Shown: in pieces, positions 21,117 to 33,259 of the stretch
How positions within the stretch are numbered: the stretch's first letter is position 1
How the letters are laid out: the number at the start of each line of letters is the position of its first letter
Assembly (NCBI GenBank): GCA_030704615.1
Contig: CM060732.1
Coordinates: forward strand, 40,095,053-40,159,052
Direction: 5' to 3'
Length of the DNA stretch: 64,000 nt
Origin: Takakia lepidozioides
Lineage: Eukaryota > Streptophyta > Takakiopsida > Takakiales > Takakiaceae
Position numbers and translations under genes: made by a program
Notes under the pieces: model-generated
Database searches by the model: none
Seen by the model: the letters and a program-made list of their open reading frames with translations, nothing else
Told to the model about the DNA's origin: nothing

Positions 21117-24100
21117 CAACTGAAGCTGTGGAGGCCGGGACGCTTGCAACCATTATTGACGACATTGATGCAGGGAATTGGGGGCAGATGAGTATGAAGA
21201 GGATACAACATCTAGTGATCCTCTTTCTCTAGATGCCAAACAGGCAATTATTCTGGAAAAGAAACAAGATCTGAATGTAACTTTTAGGTCCCTCCTCATT
21301 GAGGATGGAGTTATGGACATTCCATTGTGTCGCATGATTTCTATGCAGGTTGTTAGGCCCGCCCTTGCCAACGACATCCTAAAGCTTAGAGGAGACTTTT
21401 ATTCTGGATACCATCCAGGAGCAGCCGTGTTCTATGTTTCTGTTGAGGGGATTGATGGATCTACTATAGATGTAGGTCCTGATATCATCTCTACATGGGA
21501 TAGTCATTGGAAAACAGTCAATGATGAGTTTGAGAAGTATCTTGAGTCCAAGCCAAAGTTGCATCATCTTCGGGGAAGATGTTTCATGTCTGGGATGGGA
21601 ATCATAGGCTTCAAGCATGATATCCCTATATCAATGAAGTTCATGGGGCCAACTTGTCAAGACATGTCTGTGTGACAAGTTGGGTGCTCAATGCGGACAT
21701 TGAAAATCGTGGTTCCCTCAAGTCCATCATGGATGGAGTGAATGTGTGAGTTTCCTTTCTATTCTTCATTTACTTTCATGTTCAATGTTGTCATGTTCTT
21801 GCTCAATGGATGTACATATACACATCTTCTTTTAATAATCATATTTTATATGTGCAGGGCAACAGAGAGGGCACATGTTACATCCAAATTTGTGCACTTG
21901 GTTTGCAAGGTCAATATGATTGGCCTTACACCTGTCTCTGAATGGAAGAATGTATTGAGGAAAGAGCAATACGACGAATGCATCAAGAAAGCAGGAAAGA
22001 CTTGGTATAACCTGACAGTCCATGCAATGACAGAGATTTTGTACAATGTAACATCATGTCTTAACCAAGTTTCATTCTTTGCATCCATAGACAAGATTCA
22101 CCTCTGGTTCATGTTATGAACTGTTTTGGTTCTTTTGGCAGCATGATATTGTAAGGCCCAACGCATGGCGGGGGAAGCTTACAAACTTGCTGAGGGGCCA
22201 AAGAGTCAAGAGGGCCTTGAAGATACAATGAGACAGGCTGGATTGAAAGCAAGGGAGCAACACAAGAGTCAGCTTGTGAAGTTGCTTCCTATTGCTGATC
22301 CAACCCTTGGAGAGGGGTTTCTCCAAGAACTTAAACTGCATTGGTCACGTGTAAAGGCAGGATCAGAGGAAATGACCCAAGAGAAAATGGTGAACATTGC
22401 TACCGCCCGGGTGGATCCTGAAGAAAAAGTGGAATGGCTACATATATGGAATGGAGACCAAACACTTCACGACCGTAATTTTTTTCCACCCGGGCCTATC
22501 AGTGGGCCAACACTTGATCCTTGGCTGAATAGAAGGACTTTTTGGTGGCAGGTACATATACATCACTATCTTCTCAATGCAATTAATTCATTTTGTTGAT
22601 GACACATTAACATAGTTATTTAACTGACTGTATTTTCTGGCAGCTTCGCAAGGTTGCCTTGGCTCAGTTTGCCTTGTACACCACTCAGCTGGCCAATTTC
22701 ATGTTGCCTTGGAGGAAGGAGAGAGTGAGAGTCTGGGAGACTACATGGATACATGGAAGATGACTCATTTCAATGAGTTGTTTCATAGAGAGTTCTCATT
22801 GCCAAAGGGGCCATTCAGAGGCAATGATTGGGAACAACAAACAGGTGGGGAGAAGGTGGTGAGACGGATTTTATTCAGGTACATCTTTCCATTGCATTGT
22901 ACATGGATAGTGTATACACCTTGTAAGTAAAAAATGTCTATGCTTCAAGTATTTTTCTAGTACATTGGCATATACATGTTTCTTAATGTGCTTGTTCAAT
23001 TGTTGAACAGGTTGCATAAATATTTGTCTCCACAATAACTTTGAATGTGTTTTTATTTTAGGTACATGAGATTTGTGCTTGTACCGAGTGATCGACTTAA
23101 GGCTGAGCCCAAGTTTCTCATGGCCTGGAAGTTTGGTGCTCAACAAGCTTCCATGTACACACTTGCAATTGAGGAAGATTGGGGTGTGGAACACCGGGAA
23201 GGGGGGGGTTGGTATTTGGATATGCCTAAGGATACTATCCCCTATGCAGAAATGGGACTTCATAAGGAATGTGTTCGCAGGCAGTCAGTGAGTGATGAAG
23301 GGGGTATCTCCACTGAAGTCCCTGTTCTTGATCTGGAGCATGCAGAACAGATTGCTACACAGGCCGCTGACGTGTAGCCCAAGTGGTCCCTGCCGTTGTG
23401 GGTGTACCAAAACGCAAATCATGAAAAAGAAAAGGTGCGGATGTCAATGCAGGTGTGGCCCCCAATGCAGGTGTGGCTTCTATTGTGGTCCTATTGGTAG
23501 TTCTTCACATCCTTCAAAATCAGTTGGTTGTAGTGCCTGCACCTACTACTCGAGGAAACAAGCCAAAGGCAGGTGAACATCCTTACAGTGCAGTGTCATT
23601 TTCTGGTGGTGCACCTAGCATGTATCGCATGAAGATCATGCCTACTCATTTCATTGATATGGTGGAGGCCTCAAGTGCATCTCCTGATGCGACCTTCAAA
23701 GAGCTCATGGAGTTCTTAAAAATGTGAGTTTCCCCCAACAAACAAACTTGAATGTAAGGAATTCTTCGATGTTTTTATATCCTCATCATCCGGCTATTGA
23801 CTCCTACATTTTCTATATGTTGTTTGCAGTTGCCAGGAACTTGGTCTAGTGTTGTGGATGGAAAAAGCGTGCATGTGGCTGTGGACATGATCATCGTGGA
23901 TTGCCCAACAGGAATGCCTGTACAGGGCTGTTTGGATGGTATACAGGTTCCTCCCTGGAATGCTTTTGATAAACGGTATTGGGAGTATGCATTCTCCATT
24001 GCTAATGACCTGTTGGATGACAATGGATGCTTGGTGTTCTTGCAGGGCTCCGATGATTCTTTTGCATTGGAGCTCTTTTCTTACTCCAGGGGCAGCTCTA

Positions 24101-24854
24101 TTTTCGTATTATCAAGGAAATATACTTGCATCAATACCACCCCTCTACACACTCAGACAGGAAAGGTAAAAATCATCCCTCTTCAATATCTCATTTGTTT
24201 GATGTTTCATCTTCCTACTCTCATACATATTATTAAACCATCCTGCAGGTTCTACATTTATTGCTGCTCACGAGTCTGGACGTCACGTATTTGGTCTTGA
24301 GGGGGGCCAGACGTTGTATGCAGCACGTCTCTCTGCACTTCAAAATACTCAACCCGTTTTGGTTTCATCTGTGGTAACTCCAACCATTCAACGTCCTGTG
24401 AGTTTGTTGGAACCCCCCGCTCCTAAGGTGGCGCGCAAGCTTGGTCTTCATCTCGGCAGTACTTCCTAGTGAGTATGTCTCGCCTCCATTCCCTTTGTTG
24501 TAATCTCTATATTATTTGCAAAGCAAACCATTCCCATTTGATTTGTTAACATAAGTATACATGTATGTATGATGCAGTGATGGGATTGTGCGGACCATCT
24601 ACGATAGTCTACCCCAAAGTCCTCTTTCATCGTTTTATCTACCTTCGTATGCCGAGTTCCAAGCTTTGCATTCAATACATCAACAACGTGATGTAGGTCT
24701 TCCAATGATCTGTTGTTTGACCGAAGAGCAGCTATTGTTGGACAATCCGTGGATAGGTTGCGTAGAGTTGAGGCTTTCATGGATGTGTATGCCTCTGAAT
24801 CACAGGCTTATGACACGGATGATGAAGTATCAACTGATGATGTTATGTAGGTAA
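21117..24854 (+). pseudogene. ParB/N6-N4 methyltransferase-like gene, copy D (decayed)
   Basis: Most complete 5' end of the family. The first exon (about 21117-21748) has VRPALANDILKLRGDFYSG and then, in a shifted frame near 21580, MFHVWDGNHRLQA. DGNHR-x2-A(W) is the signature of ParB/sulfiredoxin-like domains. Later exons: 21859-22050, about 22142-22551, 22644-22878, 23063-23724 and 23830-about 24168. The 23830 exon has MIIVDCPTGMP and WNAFDKRYW (motif IV region). The exon from about 24250 has GSTFIAAHESGRHVFGLEGG, the SAM-site motif I of N6/N4 methyltransferases, and can splice to a tail ending at 24854. The exon carrying the first half of motif I seems lost. Lesions: frameshift plus TGA for Trp in the ParB motif, frameshifts near 22155 and 22690, a TAG at 23375. 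More diverged than the other copies. Confidence 0.75.
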
Positions 24855-24859
24855 TTAGA

Positions 24860-25850
24860 AATTACATATACAATACATTGTCCTCATTGTCAGTCCGAAT
24901 TTTTTGTTATTTTTTATGATACATGTATTTCTCTCTAGTGTGAGGTAAAACAAATGGGGCAAATGACATGGTGTTGAAATCAGATTTCATGTTATCTTCC
25001 TGTCATTTGATTTATCTATGTAATAGTTTGTACATATATCTCTACTGCATTTCATAGATCCCTTTACCTTAATGCAAGTTCGACATGCACTTCAGCACTA
25101 TCAAATTTCATCATTAGTAAGATCAACCATTATGAGTATTGTGGCATGTTATGTACACACAGGATGACTATCTTTATCTCATTAGTGTTTCATTTCAGTA
25201 GTGTTCAAGTCTGAATGGGTAGTGTAGTGGTATGAACTAGGCTTGATACCCGATAGGTTGTGGGTTCTATCTCTGATGGACATTATGTTTTTGTAAAATA
25301 AAAATGTTTCAGAAGATAGATATATAGATACTGCAAAACCTATGTAACAAAGCTCCCTAGCATTGTCAAGCTCCCTAGCATTCCCTTAGCATTGCTCCAT
25401 TCTGAACTTCAAACTAGACTCCCACCATTGGAAGAGCCCGTACCTTCACCATTTGTATCTAACAAAGAGCCGTGCCTCGTCACTTTTTAATTTTTCGACC
25501 TTTTTTCTCATGTTGGAAAGCCATAAAAGCAACATGTTCATCTCCCATTCCTACACTCACCCATGTGGAATAATAATACAATGAATATGGAATATTCTAT
25601 ATAGAATATTCTTATTCCATCCTTTGATATTTTGACTATGGACCCTAAGATTAGATGAATCACAATTTTTTTTTTTTTTTGGGTACCCTTATTTAAGTGT
25701 TGTGCATATAAAATTGTTCATATGCATATCTAACATTTGTATGCACGCATACATTCCTCCATATGCATGCATTTGTGTGCGCATATAGTATAGGCTACCT
25801 CGTGCAGTGGATAGGGAAGGCTTTGTTTAGAATGTTGCAAGCATCAAGGG
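24860..25850. other. AT-rich interval, no gene recognised
   Basis: AT-rich sequence with a T run at about 25667-25680. The only structured item is the possible tRNA-derived SINE near 25214. No open frame resembles a known protein. Confidence 0.35.
25214..25315 (+). other. Possible tRNA-derived SINE
   Basis: GGGTAGTGTAGTGGTATGAA looks like an RNA polymerase III A box. About 40 bp later, GTGGGTTCTATCTCTGATGG looks like a B box. An A-rich tail-like stretch (TAAAATAAAAATG) follows. The fold is not a proper tRNA, so if real it is a retroposed SINE head. Confidence 0.3.
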
Positions 25851-25852
25851 AC

Positions 25853-26440
25853 AGTGTACGATGTCAGCAAACCTTCTTATCAATGAGCTTGAAAAAAGGT
25901 TTCCAGATTCTGAGATCATGAATGCTCTTGGTGTGGTGTACCCCAGTACTAGCTGCAACCCGAGTGTGAGGATACATTTCCTCTACACATGGTGGTCATC
26001 AAACGAGCTTATTGTGTTTCCAAGCAAATAACACCTGCAGATACTTGGATTTCTGAGCCCCTCAATGACAATTTGCTAGAAATGCAAACTTTTTTCTTTA
26101 AATTGACAATAAAAACACAGGCAAAGAAGGCCATGGAGGAGCCTTTCGACATCAACCCCGTGACAAAACTCTCAACAAATGGCCTCGTTGTTCAACGCCT
26201 TGGTGAATTCATGAAGCTTGCTGAAATTGCAGTGGTTTAGGTCCTTGGCAGTGTTGCGGATGAACGCACGTTCAGTACTTTGACATTCATCAAGAACAAG
26301 CTACGTAATCGTTTGGTTGGTCACTTGAATACAACTGTCCGTATATATGCACAGGATTTTTACAACAGAGATACCTTCCCTTCTCAAAGGCTATCAGTGA
26401 TTGGATGGAGATGAAGACCCGTAGATCTGCTGATGCTTAG
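25853..26440 (+). pseudogene. hAT-like transposase, C-terminal fragment
   Basis: Plus-strand pieces in several frames. An ELEKRFPDSEIMNALGVVYP-like segment near 25900 is followed by a frame from 25989 to a TAG at 26238. The same frame then gives VLGSVADERTFSTLTFIKNK, LRNRLVGHLN and YAQDF. That stretch corresponds to the C-terminal dimerisation region of hAT transposases (the 'S..ER.FS......K...RN.L......' pattern). A final frameshift leads to ISDWMEMKTRRSADA and a stop at 26440. At least one stop and two frameshifts make it nonfunctional. A matching N-terminal piece lies at 35925-36700 on the minus strand. Confidence 0.65.
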
Positions 26441-26462
26441 GGCTCTTGCCTGGTTTCTTGTC

Positions 26463-26760
26463 CAACGACGCTACCGCGTGAGCGTGCGCTCACGCTATGC
26501 TGACATGGCGTGAGCGTAGGGGACCAGCAGCTCATGTGGCGTGAGCGTCGGCTCACGCTGACGTGGCGTGAGCGTGAGGGTGATGTGGCGTGAGCGTGCT
26601 GACATGGCAGTGAACAACGTGATGTGGCAGTCATCATGCCTATGTGGAAGTCCACATGTCCACGTGGGATTCGGCGAATGTGGCGGACGCCATATCAACA
26701 GAAACATGTAGCGCCTATAGCCGAGGCACCTATTGCCGTGGCATTCATTCAGGGTAATTA
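26463..26760 (+). repeat. GTGAGCG-rich element terminus, diverged
   Basis: At least eight GTGAGCG or CGCTCACG blocks within 130 bp, several as inverted pairs, then GACATGGC(A)GTG phrases and GCCTATAGCCGAGGCACCTA. The order resembles the 13024, 19156 and 28909 termini, but there is no leading G run. It starts about 20 bp after the hAT-like stop codon and precedes a SWIM-finger transposon fragment. Confidence 0.5.
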
Positions 26761-26903
26761 GAATACGAAAACACCGGAAATGGGAAACCGGAAACAAATC
26801 CACGCATGCTTATCCATCCCATTTATGTTGCATTGATCACACTATTAAAATGGCACACATTCATCAGTTGTGGAAATTGAATTGGACGAAAGTCAGCTTC
26901 TTC

Positions 26904-28250
26904 CTATGTGCTTTTATCCCGCTGCATAAGTGTATTCACCTCGTTGAAACTCATGGTGGCCTCGTGAATGAAGATGTCGCGTTTGGGATCACAAATCATT
27001 CTGTTCAAGAAGATAAAATAAAGATGCTTGTAGGGTATAAATTTGCCTCTCTTTCCCAAACTTGTTGAAAGCATGCCAACAAAATCAGGACAGGTGCAGT
27101 TGGGGAAATTTGAAACTGTGATGTCGTAGAATCTGTCATGGATAGCAGATGTAGAGGTCATCATAGTGTAGATCCGACCATACCCGGGATCTGCAACTTC
27201 CGTAGTGCCTGCAACACATCCTAGAAGCATTCGAGCGGATTCCACCTTGCCGAAGTGCTCGGCAATTGGAGGGAAACGACGTACTACTTTCCCATTTCTT
27301 TTTGTTGGCCATGCATCTGGGTTGGCTGGTGGCACTCTAGAACTTCCTGAAGTGGAAGCACTTGCACGCACAGAGGCTTCTCGCTGAAGGGAGAACCCTG
27401 CCTCCTCCAACATTGCAATCTCCTGACTTGTGAGATGTGTTCCCACCTTGACTGGCCAAACGGTCAGTGGAGGAGGCTTCATGACCACTGATGGTTGCAC
27501 GGTCCCACGCACGTACCTACCACAGTCGTCAGCACAGAACTAGAATTTATGGTTTTTCGCCTCTGCCTGTCCATAAGGCTGGAACATACCATTGAAGGTC
27601 AATGCTGGAGTGCAGGCACTGCCTCTGGATATGAATGACTTGCACTACCACACTTCGTCGGAGCAGGTGGACTCCACCACAGATGAGAGCAAGTTTGACT
27701 CATTGAGAGTGGGAGATGCTGGCGTACTTTGTGAGAAACGTTGCTCCGCACTGGATATTCCAGAGACGAACCTCTCATGTAATGGAACACGCGGAATGAA
27801 GAAGTTGTCCTTGTCCGCCATGTGCGAGTCTGCATCCGACCCAGGAGGGGTGTTCAATTTCCGTTTACAAGACCCGAATCTCTCCTCGCCCTCCAGATGG
27901 GGAACTCTGGACACCAAAGGAGTTCCCTCCGCACACATGCTGACAGCTCTGGCAATCTTGTTTGGATCCCCCGATCTTTTTTTGCAGCTCGCAACATCAA
28001 CTCAGACTTGTCAGGGCCTTTGCCACCAACGCCACCCCTCAAGAAATCGCGATATCTCGTTTGTTGCTGCAGAGCTCGAATGAGATCATCTGTCGTCGCC
28101 AGATACAAATCCCGCCCCCGTTTTCCAGACTGTTGCAACCATGCATTGTGCACTGTCTCCGCTAGATTGCAAGAGGGCATGTCCGCATTCTCCTCAATTG
28201 ACAAGTGTTGCAGAAAAGGGAAAACACACATCAGGACAGACAGGTACACC
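26904..28250 (-). pseudogene. SWIM zinc-finger transposon protein fragment (MULE-like)
   Basis: Minus-strand coding runs from about 28250 down to 26904 in several frames. The 5' part has MPSCNLAETVHNAWLQQSG and DLYLATTDDLIRAL. It shifts frame near 27900 to RVPHLEGEERFGSCKRKLN. The 3' frame (27512-26904) has PPPLTVWPVKVGTHLT, then NCTCPDFVGM and PYKHLYFIFL. CxC...xKH is the SWIM zinc pattern, with the third Cys replaced by Tyr. SWIM fingers sit near the C-terminus of Mutator-like transposases, where they help bind DNA. I infer a decayed MULE-type gene lacking its catalytic core here. The family assignment rests on memory of similar proteins. Confidence 0.55.
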
Positions 28251-28479
28251 CCATGACAGCAAACATGATTGGTAATGCATACAAAGCCAATGAGAATACA
28301 TGATCTGAAATTCAGGTACCGTTGTCATGCATGCTCTCCATTGTCTACCGGAAGTGCCAAAATGCTAGCCAGTCTTCCAGCACTCTCATACTGTCTTCTG
28401 ATACAGCCCCAGATGAGAACCACTAGGCACGAATCGACTGGAACAAAGTATTCGCCTCCGCCATCATTAATACAGAAAC

Positions 28480-28905
28480 CGGTTTTTTTAACGGCTCTTC
28501 TCACACATTTTGGTGTGAAAAGAGCCCAAGTTCACACCCCCCCTTGGTGTCAGGTTAACCTAGTCCTTTGCACCACATGTGAACTTTCTTGGTCCTATGA
28601 AAAAAACCATCTCACACCAAACTTGCACCTGATGTGGCAGTAGGTTTAGGTGGCTCTTTTTACGGATATTTTGACGGTCGTTTTGACTGGTTAGTTCAAC
28701 TACTATTTTGACTAAGTAATCTTAATGGTCTTTCTACGGTACTTATTACACCTCATTGCCACCATGTCTGCCACATGTATGTCAAAGGGAATGCCACGTA
28801 ATAGAGTCCATCAGAATTATTAAATAAATAATAGATATTAAGGGCTCTTCGTACGGATTCTCTCACACAGATTTAACACCAGGTTCAAGTCGTGGTGTGA
28901 TCGCA
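28480..28905. repeat. Small repeat with GGCTCTT/TCTCACAC ends
   Basis: ACGGCTCTTCTCACACATTT near 28490 and GGGCTCTTCGTACGGATTCT near 28842 share the GGCTCTT(C) plus CTCACAC combination. TTTTGGTGTGAAAAGAGCCC near 28507 is a local reverse complement. Probably a small non-autonomous element. No coding capacity. Bases 28260-28480 show nothing. Confidence 0.35.
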
Positions 28906-28908
28906 ATG

Positions 28909-29036
28909 GGGGGGTGCTATTCCGTGAGCCTGGAGGCGTGAGCCTGTGAGCCCAGGAAAGCGTGAGCCCAGCACAGGCTCACGCCACGTCAGCATGCAAA
29001 CAGTGCCTATTTCCGCGGATGTCACCTATTTCCGAG
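28909..29036 (+). repeat. Left terminal inverted repeat
   Basis: G6, TGCTATTCC, several GTGAGCC blocks, GGCTCACGCCACGTCAGC, then GTGCCTATTTCCGCGGATG and CACCTATTTCCGAG. Exactly mirrored at 35797-35924. Internal GTGAGCC/GGCTCAC blocks also form short local hairpins. Confidence 0.85.
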
Positions 29037-29420
29037 TGGTGTCACCTATTTCCGCGGGTTGATGTGGGGAGAATTGAGAATGCCTGAACAGTCTTTGATG
29101 AGGTGGACTTCACCGTGATGGATTCACCAACCATTCTTCTAGCAGGAATGGTTTGGGGACGTACTAGCAAATGATGCGAGAATGATGTAAACGAACCAAA
29201 GTGGTTTGTTTGTTTTTGCAATGTACTCAAGTCTGTGAGGTCCACAAAACAACAAATATATTGAAGGAACAATCCGGGCAGTCCATGCAACCCCCATCTC
29301 CAACAATAGTTTGGAACCATGAATGTGAATTCCACGCACACATTGCAAAGAGGACAATAAAGACACACAACCATCCCATTTCAAATTTGTCCCAGAATTA
29401 AACCAAAAGAATACTTCATA

Positions 29421-32400
29421 TCAAGTGTCGCAGTCATGACAATCAGTGTCCACCTCCTGTGCTATGTCATCTACAAAGATTCTGGCCCCAACACCACGTG
29501 TTCTATGAAGGCCATCGCAAGGTGGACTCTGAGTGCCATGAACGGACATGCTTGCTGCGAGTGCCTCCGCATAGACAGGTAGCACACAAGACCGAGGAGG
29601 ATTGAAAACAAGTCCAAATAGGTGTGATAGCCCAGGAGGGCAAGTGGAAGCACGCGGACTCCTACACATGTCCACAAAATCCCATTTTTAACACAATGAT
29701 GCAATGCACAAGTCCAACGAAGAGGATGTCTCCCATGTGCACTTTGCCTCAAGAACAGCGATTCTCGATATTGAAACAACAATGCAAGCATGCACAGGTT
29801 GAACTTACTCACAGGCAAAGTCGGAGTCCAGCTCCTTGTCAGAAGTCTCCTCTGTACCAGTATCAGCGGGACGGGGCTTCGGAAGGACCTGAGAAGTGTG
29901 TCCACCCAAACCCATCAGGAGGTTCTTGTAAATCTCAGCATCCCCTTCAATCCCAAAGACATGTCGCACACTGGCCTTGCAAGCATGGTACGAAGCACCT
30001 GCAGTGGAATAGAATGAAGTAAGCAGACATTGAAGACACATTCGGAACGGTGGAAAGTGCTGAAAGTGCAAGCTCAATCAAACCTCATGAAATGTGAATG
30101 TTGAAGAGACGAACCTGTGCCCATCGACAAATCCAGAACTCTGGCGTCTGTGTAGGTGCAGCACTCCACAATCGTTTGAATGAAAGCCGGGCTCCTCTCC
30201 CTCGCCCCTCTCCAAGGAACCCCATTCCCCCTTCGCAAGCACACGTTGCTGTCGACGTAGTTGTGATGCATGTCATCCGTGGGAGGATCTGTCCTGTCAT
30301 CTATGAACTTGCCCCCGTGAGTGATGGCAAACTCCGTAATGCCGGCCGGAGTCGTTGGTGGATGCACCCGGACGAGACAAACAGCTTCAAACAGACGAGT
30401 CTGCGAACATGACATCCACAAGGAACTAAGAACCAAAATAAAATCGGGCCCCTACATATGAGTTCGAGCGACCTATACAACACAATCCCAGAACAAAAAA
30501 GAAGAGGAAGAAGAAGGGAAACTCACCATCTCTCCCGGACGATCCCCCTTCGTAAGGTACATGCTGTTCACACAATTCCATGTCTTCACGACTCTCATGC
30601 CCGAGGCTTTCAAATAGCTGGCAAGGGCACGGCGACACCAAACATCGATGGACTGGATGAGAACCAAAACACCTGCATCGGAAAGGAAGAAGTTGCAAAA
30701 GGAAAAAACCCACCGCCAGTAGCGCTCATCAAATGCATTCCAACCCGGACAAGCACCCGATGGAGGGATATCCGGGACTGCCAACCCATCAGGGATGTCC
30801 AAGATGATGAGTTCAGCTGCATATGGCTTCTCCTTCCCGTTCACCCACGATTTGGTCATTTTAGCCTGCAAACAAAAATACAATGGAATTCTGACAAGTT
30901 TATAAACGATCCATGCCCACAGCAGACAAAGAGAGCAGAAGCCACAGAACCCAAAGAGAACACGCACCGTGCTGAGGAACTCGACAATCCTCTCCCACAC
31001 TGGTGATGGCTCGCCCTTGTAATCAGATTTCTTCGACTCCATCATGGCAAGGAACCCGACGTTGGCAATCTCCAACCTGGTTGGACGAATGACCCTCGTG
31101 GGATGTTCCACTGCATGGTACGGGTCCTTGGGATCAACCACCCCCTTGTTTTTTCTCCCGGATCCCTACCATGCGGTGGAGTCTGCTGGACATGCTCCAC
31201 AGGGCCAATAGCTGCAACACTTCCCTGCCCTTGTGCCACCTTCCCTCTACCCCTTCCCTTCCCCACAACACCAGCAACATCTTTTCCCTTTGCCTTTCTT
31301 CCTCTACCCGGGGTATCCTGAGCGGGAGGCTCCTTCTCTGCAAGAGTCCTCAGATTACGCTCATGAATGTCGAGGTCCGCTGCTGCGGCAGTGGCTGCAA
31401 TACGGTCATTCTCTCTCCTCAAAGACAACTCTACAGCTGGGGTCTCTGAAGGAGGGCAATCCAAATACCAACCACAAGAAGAAAGATGGTCTGGGCCCCA
31501 GTCATGCAAGATCCCAGCAGTGAACATGGTCTGGTTGCCAGCAGGGACAAGCCAAAGGTCCACGAAATCTGGATGTTTGTCCAAGCAATTCTCTTCCAAG
31601 AGAACAAACTTAATGTACCTGCAGGAACAGACACAGCCTCATTTTCCAATGCACATATTGTGTCCCAGCTTTTTCAACACACCAGGAAGACCCCCTTAAA
31701 CAGTATGCCACACAACACATTGCAACCACAACAGAAGTAAAGAGTGCAAGGGTGTGCACCTGTAAAGGCATCGTTTCCAGGCTTCCTCTCCTTTTTTCCT
31801 GCTGGTCAAGCTCATTTGTTCGACTGATGCCACCCTCCTTGCTGAACTCTCTAAAGAAACCAGAGTGCCACACTGTGGCTCTCCATTTCCTCATGTAAGC
31901 TTCGAAGGAGACCTTCGGAGCTGTCATAGTGATGCCATAGTCAGCCAGCTGAGTATGCAGAACCGATCGGGCCCTTTCTTCCAACTGCAAAACAATTGAA
32001 ATGGAAGAATGAACCCAAAAACAGTCACAGCGAATGTAAGAGGCAATGGGAAGAGAAGGACAGGAAAGAGAAAAGAAAGTGAGATACGAGAGGACATCAC
32101 ACCTGGCTCCAGTAAGTGGCCTTGTGAAGCCAGGTGTCCAGCACATTGTCACTGACAGGAACGACACGCTGGGTCTTCTTCTCTTTCTCTGGCCTTGGGA
32201 ACATGTGGGTATCCCTAACTGTGGGATCGGAGTTCCATATCTGTAGCCACTTCACCTTCTGTTCAGAAGACACGACGGCGGTAGACAACCTGTGCAACTT
32301 CTCCTGGGCCATCTCCGGCTTGCCTGGCTTGTTATAATGGTTTTTTATCTCCAGGAGAAACTGCGGCCCGAATGATGGGTCGGCCATTCTCAACTGCTTC

Positions 32401-33237
32401 ACAAAAGCACTCATTATTGTCCTTCTTGTAGCGTTCATCTCCTTCTGGATGTGACTTTCAACCCCCTTTGCTGTCCTTCTCTCCTCAGGGGTAGAGCTGT
32501 AGTATTCCAGTTTGCCACGCTCCCCTGTATCTGCAATGTCTTGCTGCAAGGGAATGCAAGAGAGTTGCATCAATCCAAGGTCAAGGGAGACAGACAGAAA
32601 CAAACATGTGGAAGCAGGAATATGGAAAGGCCAGATGAAGGAAGATGTATCTCACCGTGTACATGTACTCCATGAAACCCTCACGGGTCAACGAGTACCA
32701 TGTTTCCGAAGTCTTGGAGCTTTCGCATTTCTTATACATCTCTGCCGAAAGGATGGTCTTGAAGTTGGTCAAGGGCATCTGCCCGATCCTTTGTATCCTA
32801 TACAGTGTGTGAACCAGACTCGTTTTGACATGCGATGTCTCCGTCCCTCTGCAAAATGATATCTGAATTTCAGAATGTAATTCAAGGACTTGAATCAAGG
32901 AAGAACGGAACCAGAAGTGCAACATGTACAATGAGAAACCAACCTGTTCACATCATTCATTGCCGTCAGAAGACCCATCATGTTGTTGTCACAATCAAGC
33001 ACCATCGATCGAACAGAGTAATGCCACTCTTCCTCCTGTGAGTGCAGCCTCCCAATGACAGCCATCCATGCAAGCAACCGGTGGTTGCCATCCCAAACGT
33101 GAAACATCTTCCCCGAGAATACCTGGGTGGAAGGTTTCCTGGAGAGAAGAAGTTCGAAGGATTCGTTCACCTGTCTCCAAATGGGGTCCCAGGAGTCGAC
33201 GATTGACTCATCCACAAGGAGCTCGTTACCTCTAGAA
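29421..33237 (-). pseudogene. ParB/N6-N4 methyltransferase-like gene, copy A (nearly complete, 5'-truncated)
   Basis: Exons on the minus strand with GT..AG borders: 32944-33237 (ParB-like core, KMFHVWDGNHRLLAW), 32656-32848, 32103-32543, 31760-31984, 30968-31618 (Lys/Gly-rich basic linker), 30527-30865, 30115-30400 and one starting at 29998. The 30527 exon has LIILDIPDG and WNAFDERYWRW, then GVLVLIQS. This matches the motif IV strand, following helix and next strand of N6/N4 methyltransferases, with DIPD in place of the usual DPPY. The last two exons splice to VLDLSMGTG-ASYHACKA and HVFGIEGDAEIY, the family's SAM motif I. Lesions: one extra A in the A-run at 31789-31794 and a frame break near the A-run of the 30968 exon that copy B shares. 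The 5' end is lost at the inversion junction. Expected activity, if any, is DNA binding or methylation. Confidence 0.8.
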
Positions 33238-33259
33238 TCCCTAGTAGAAACGTAAAAGA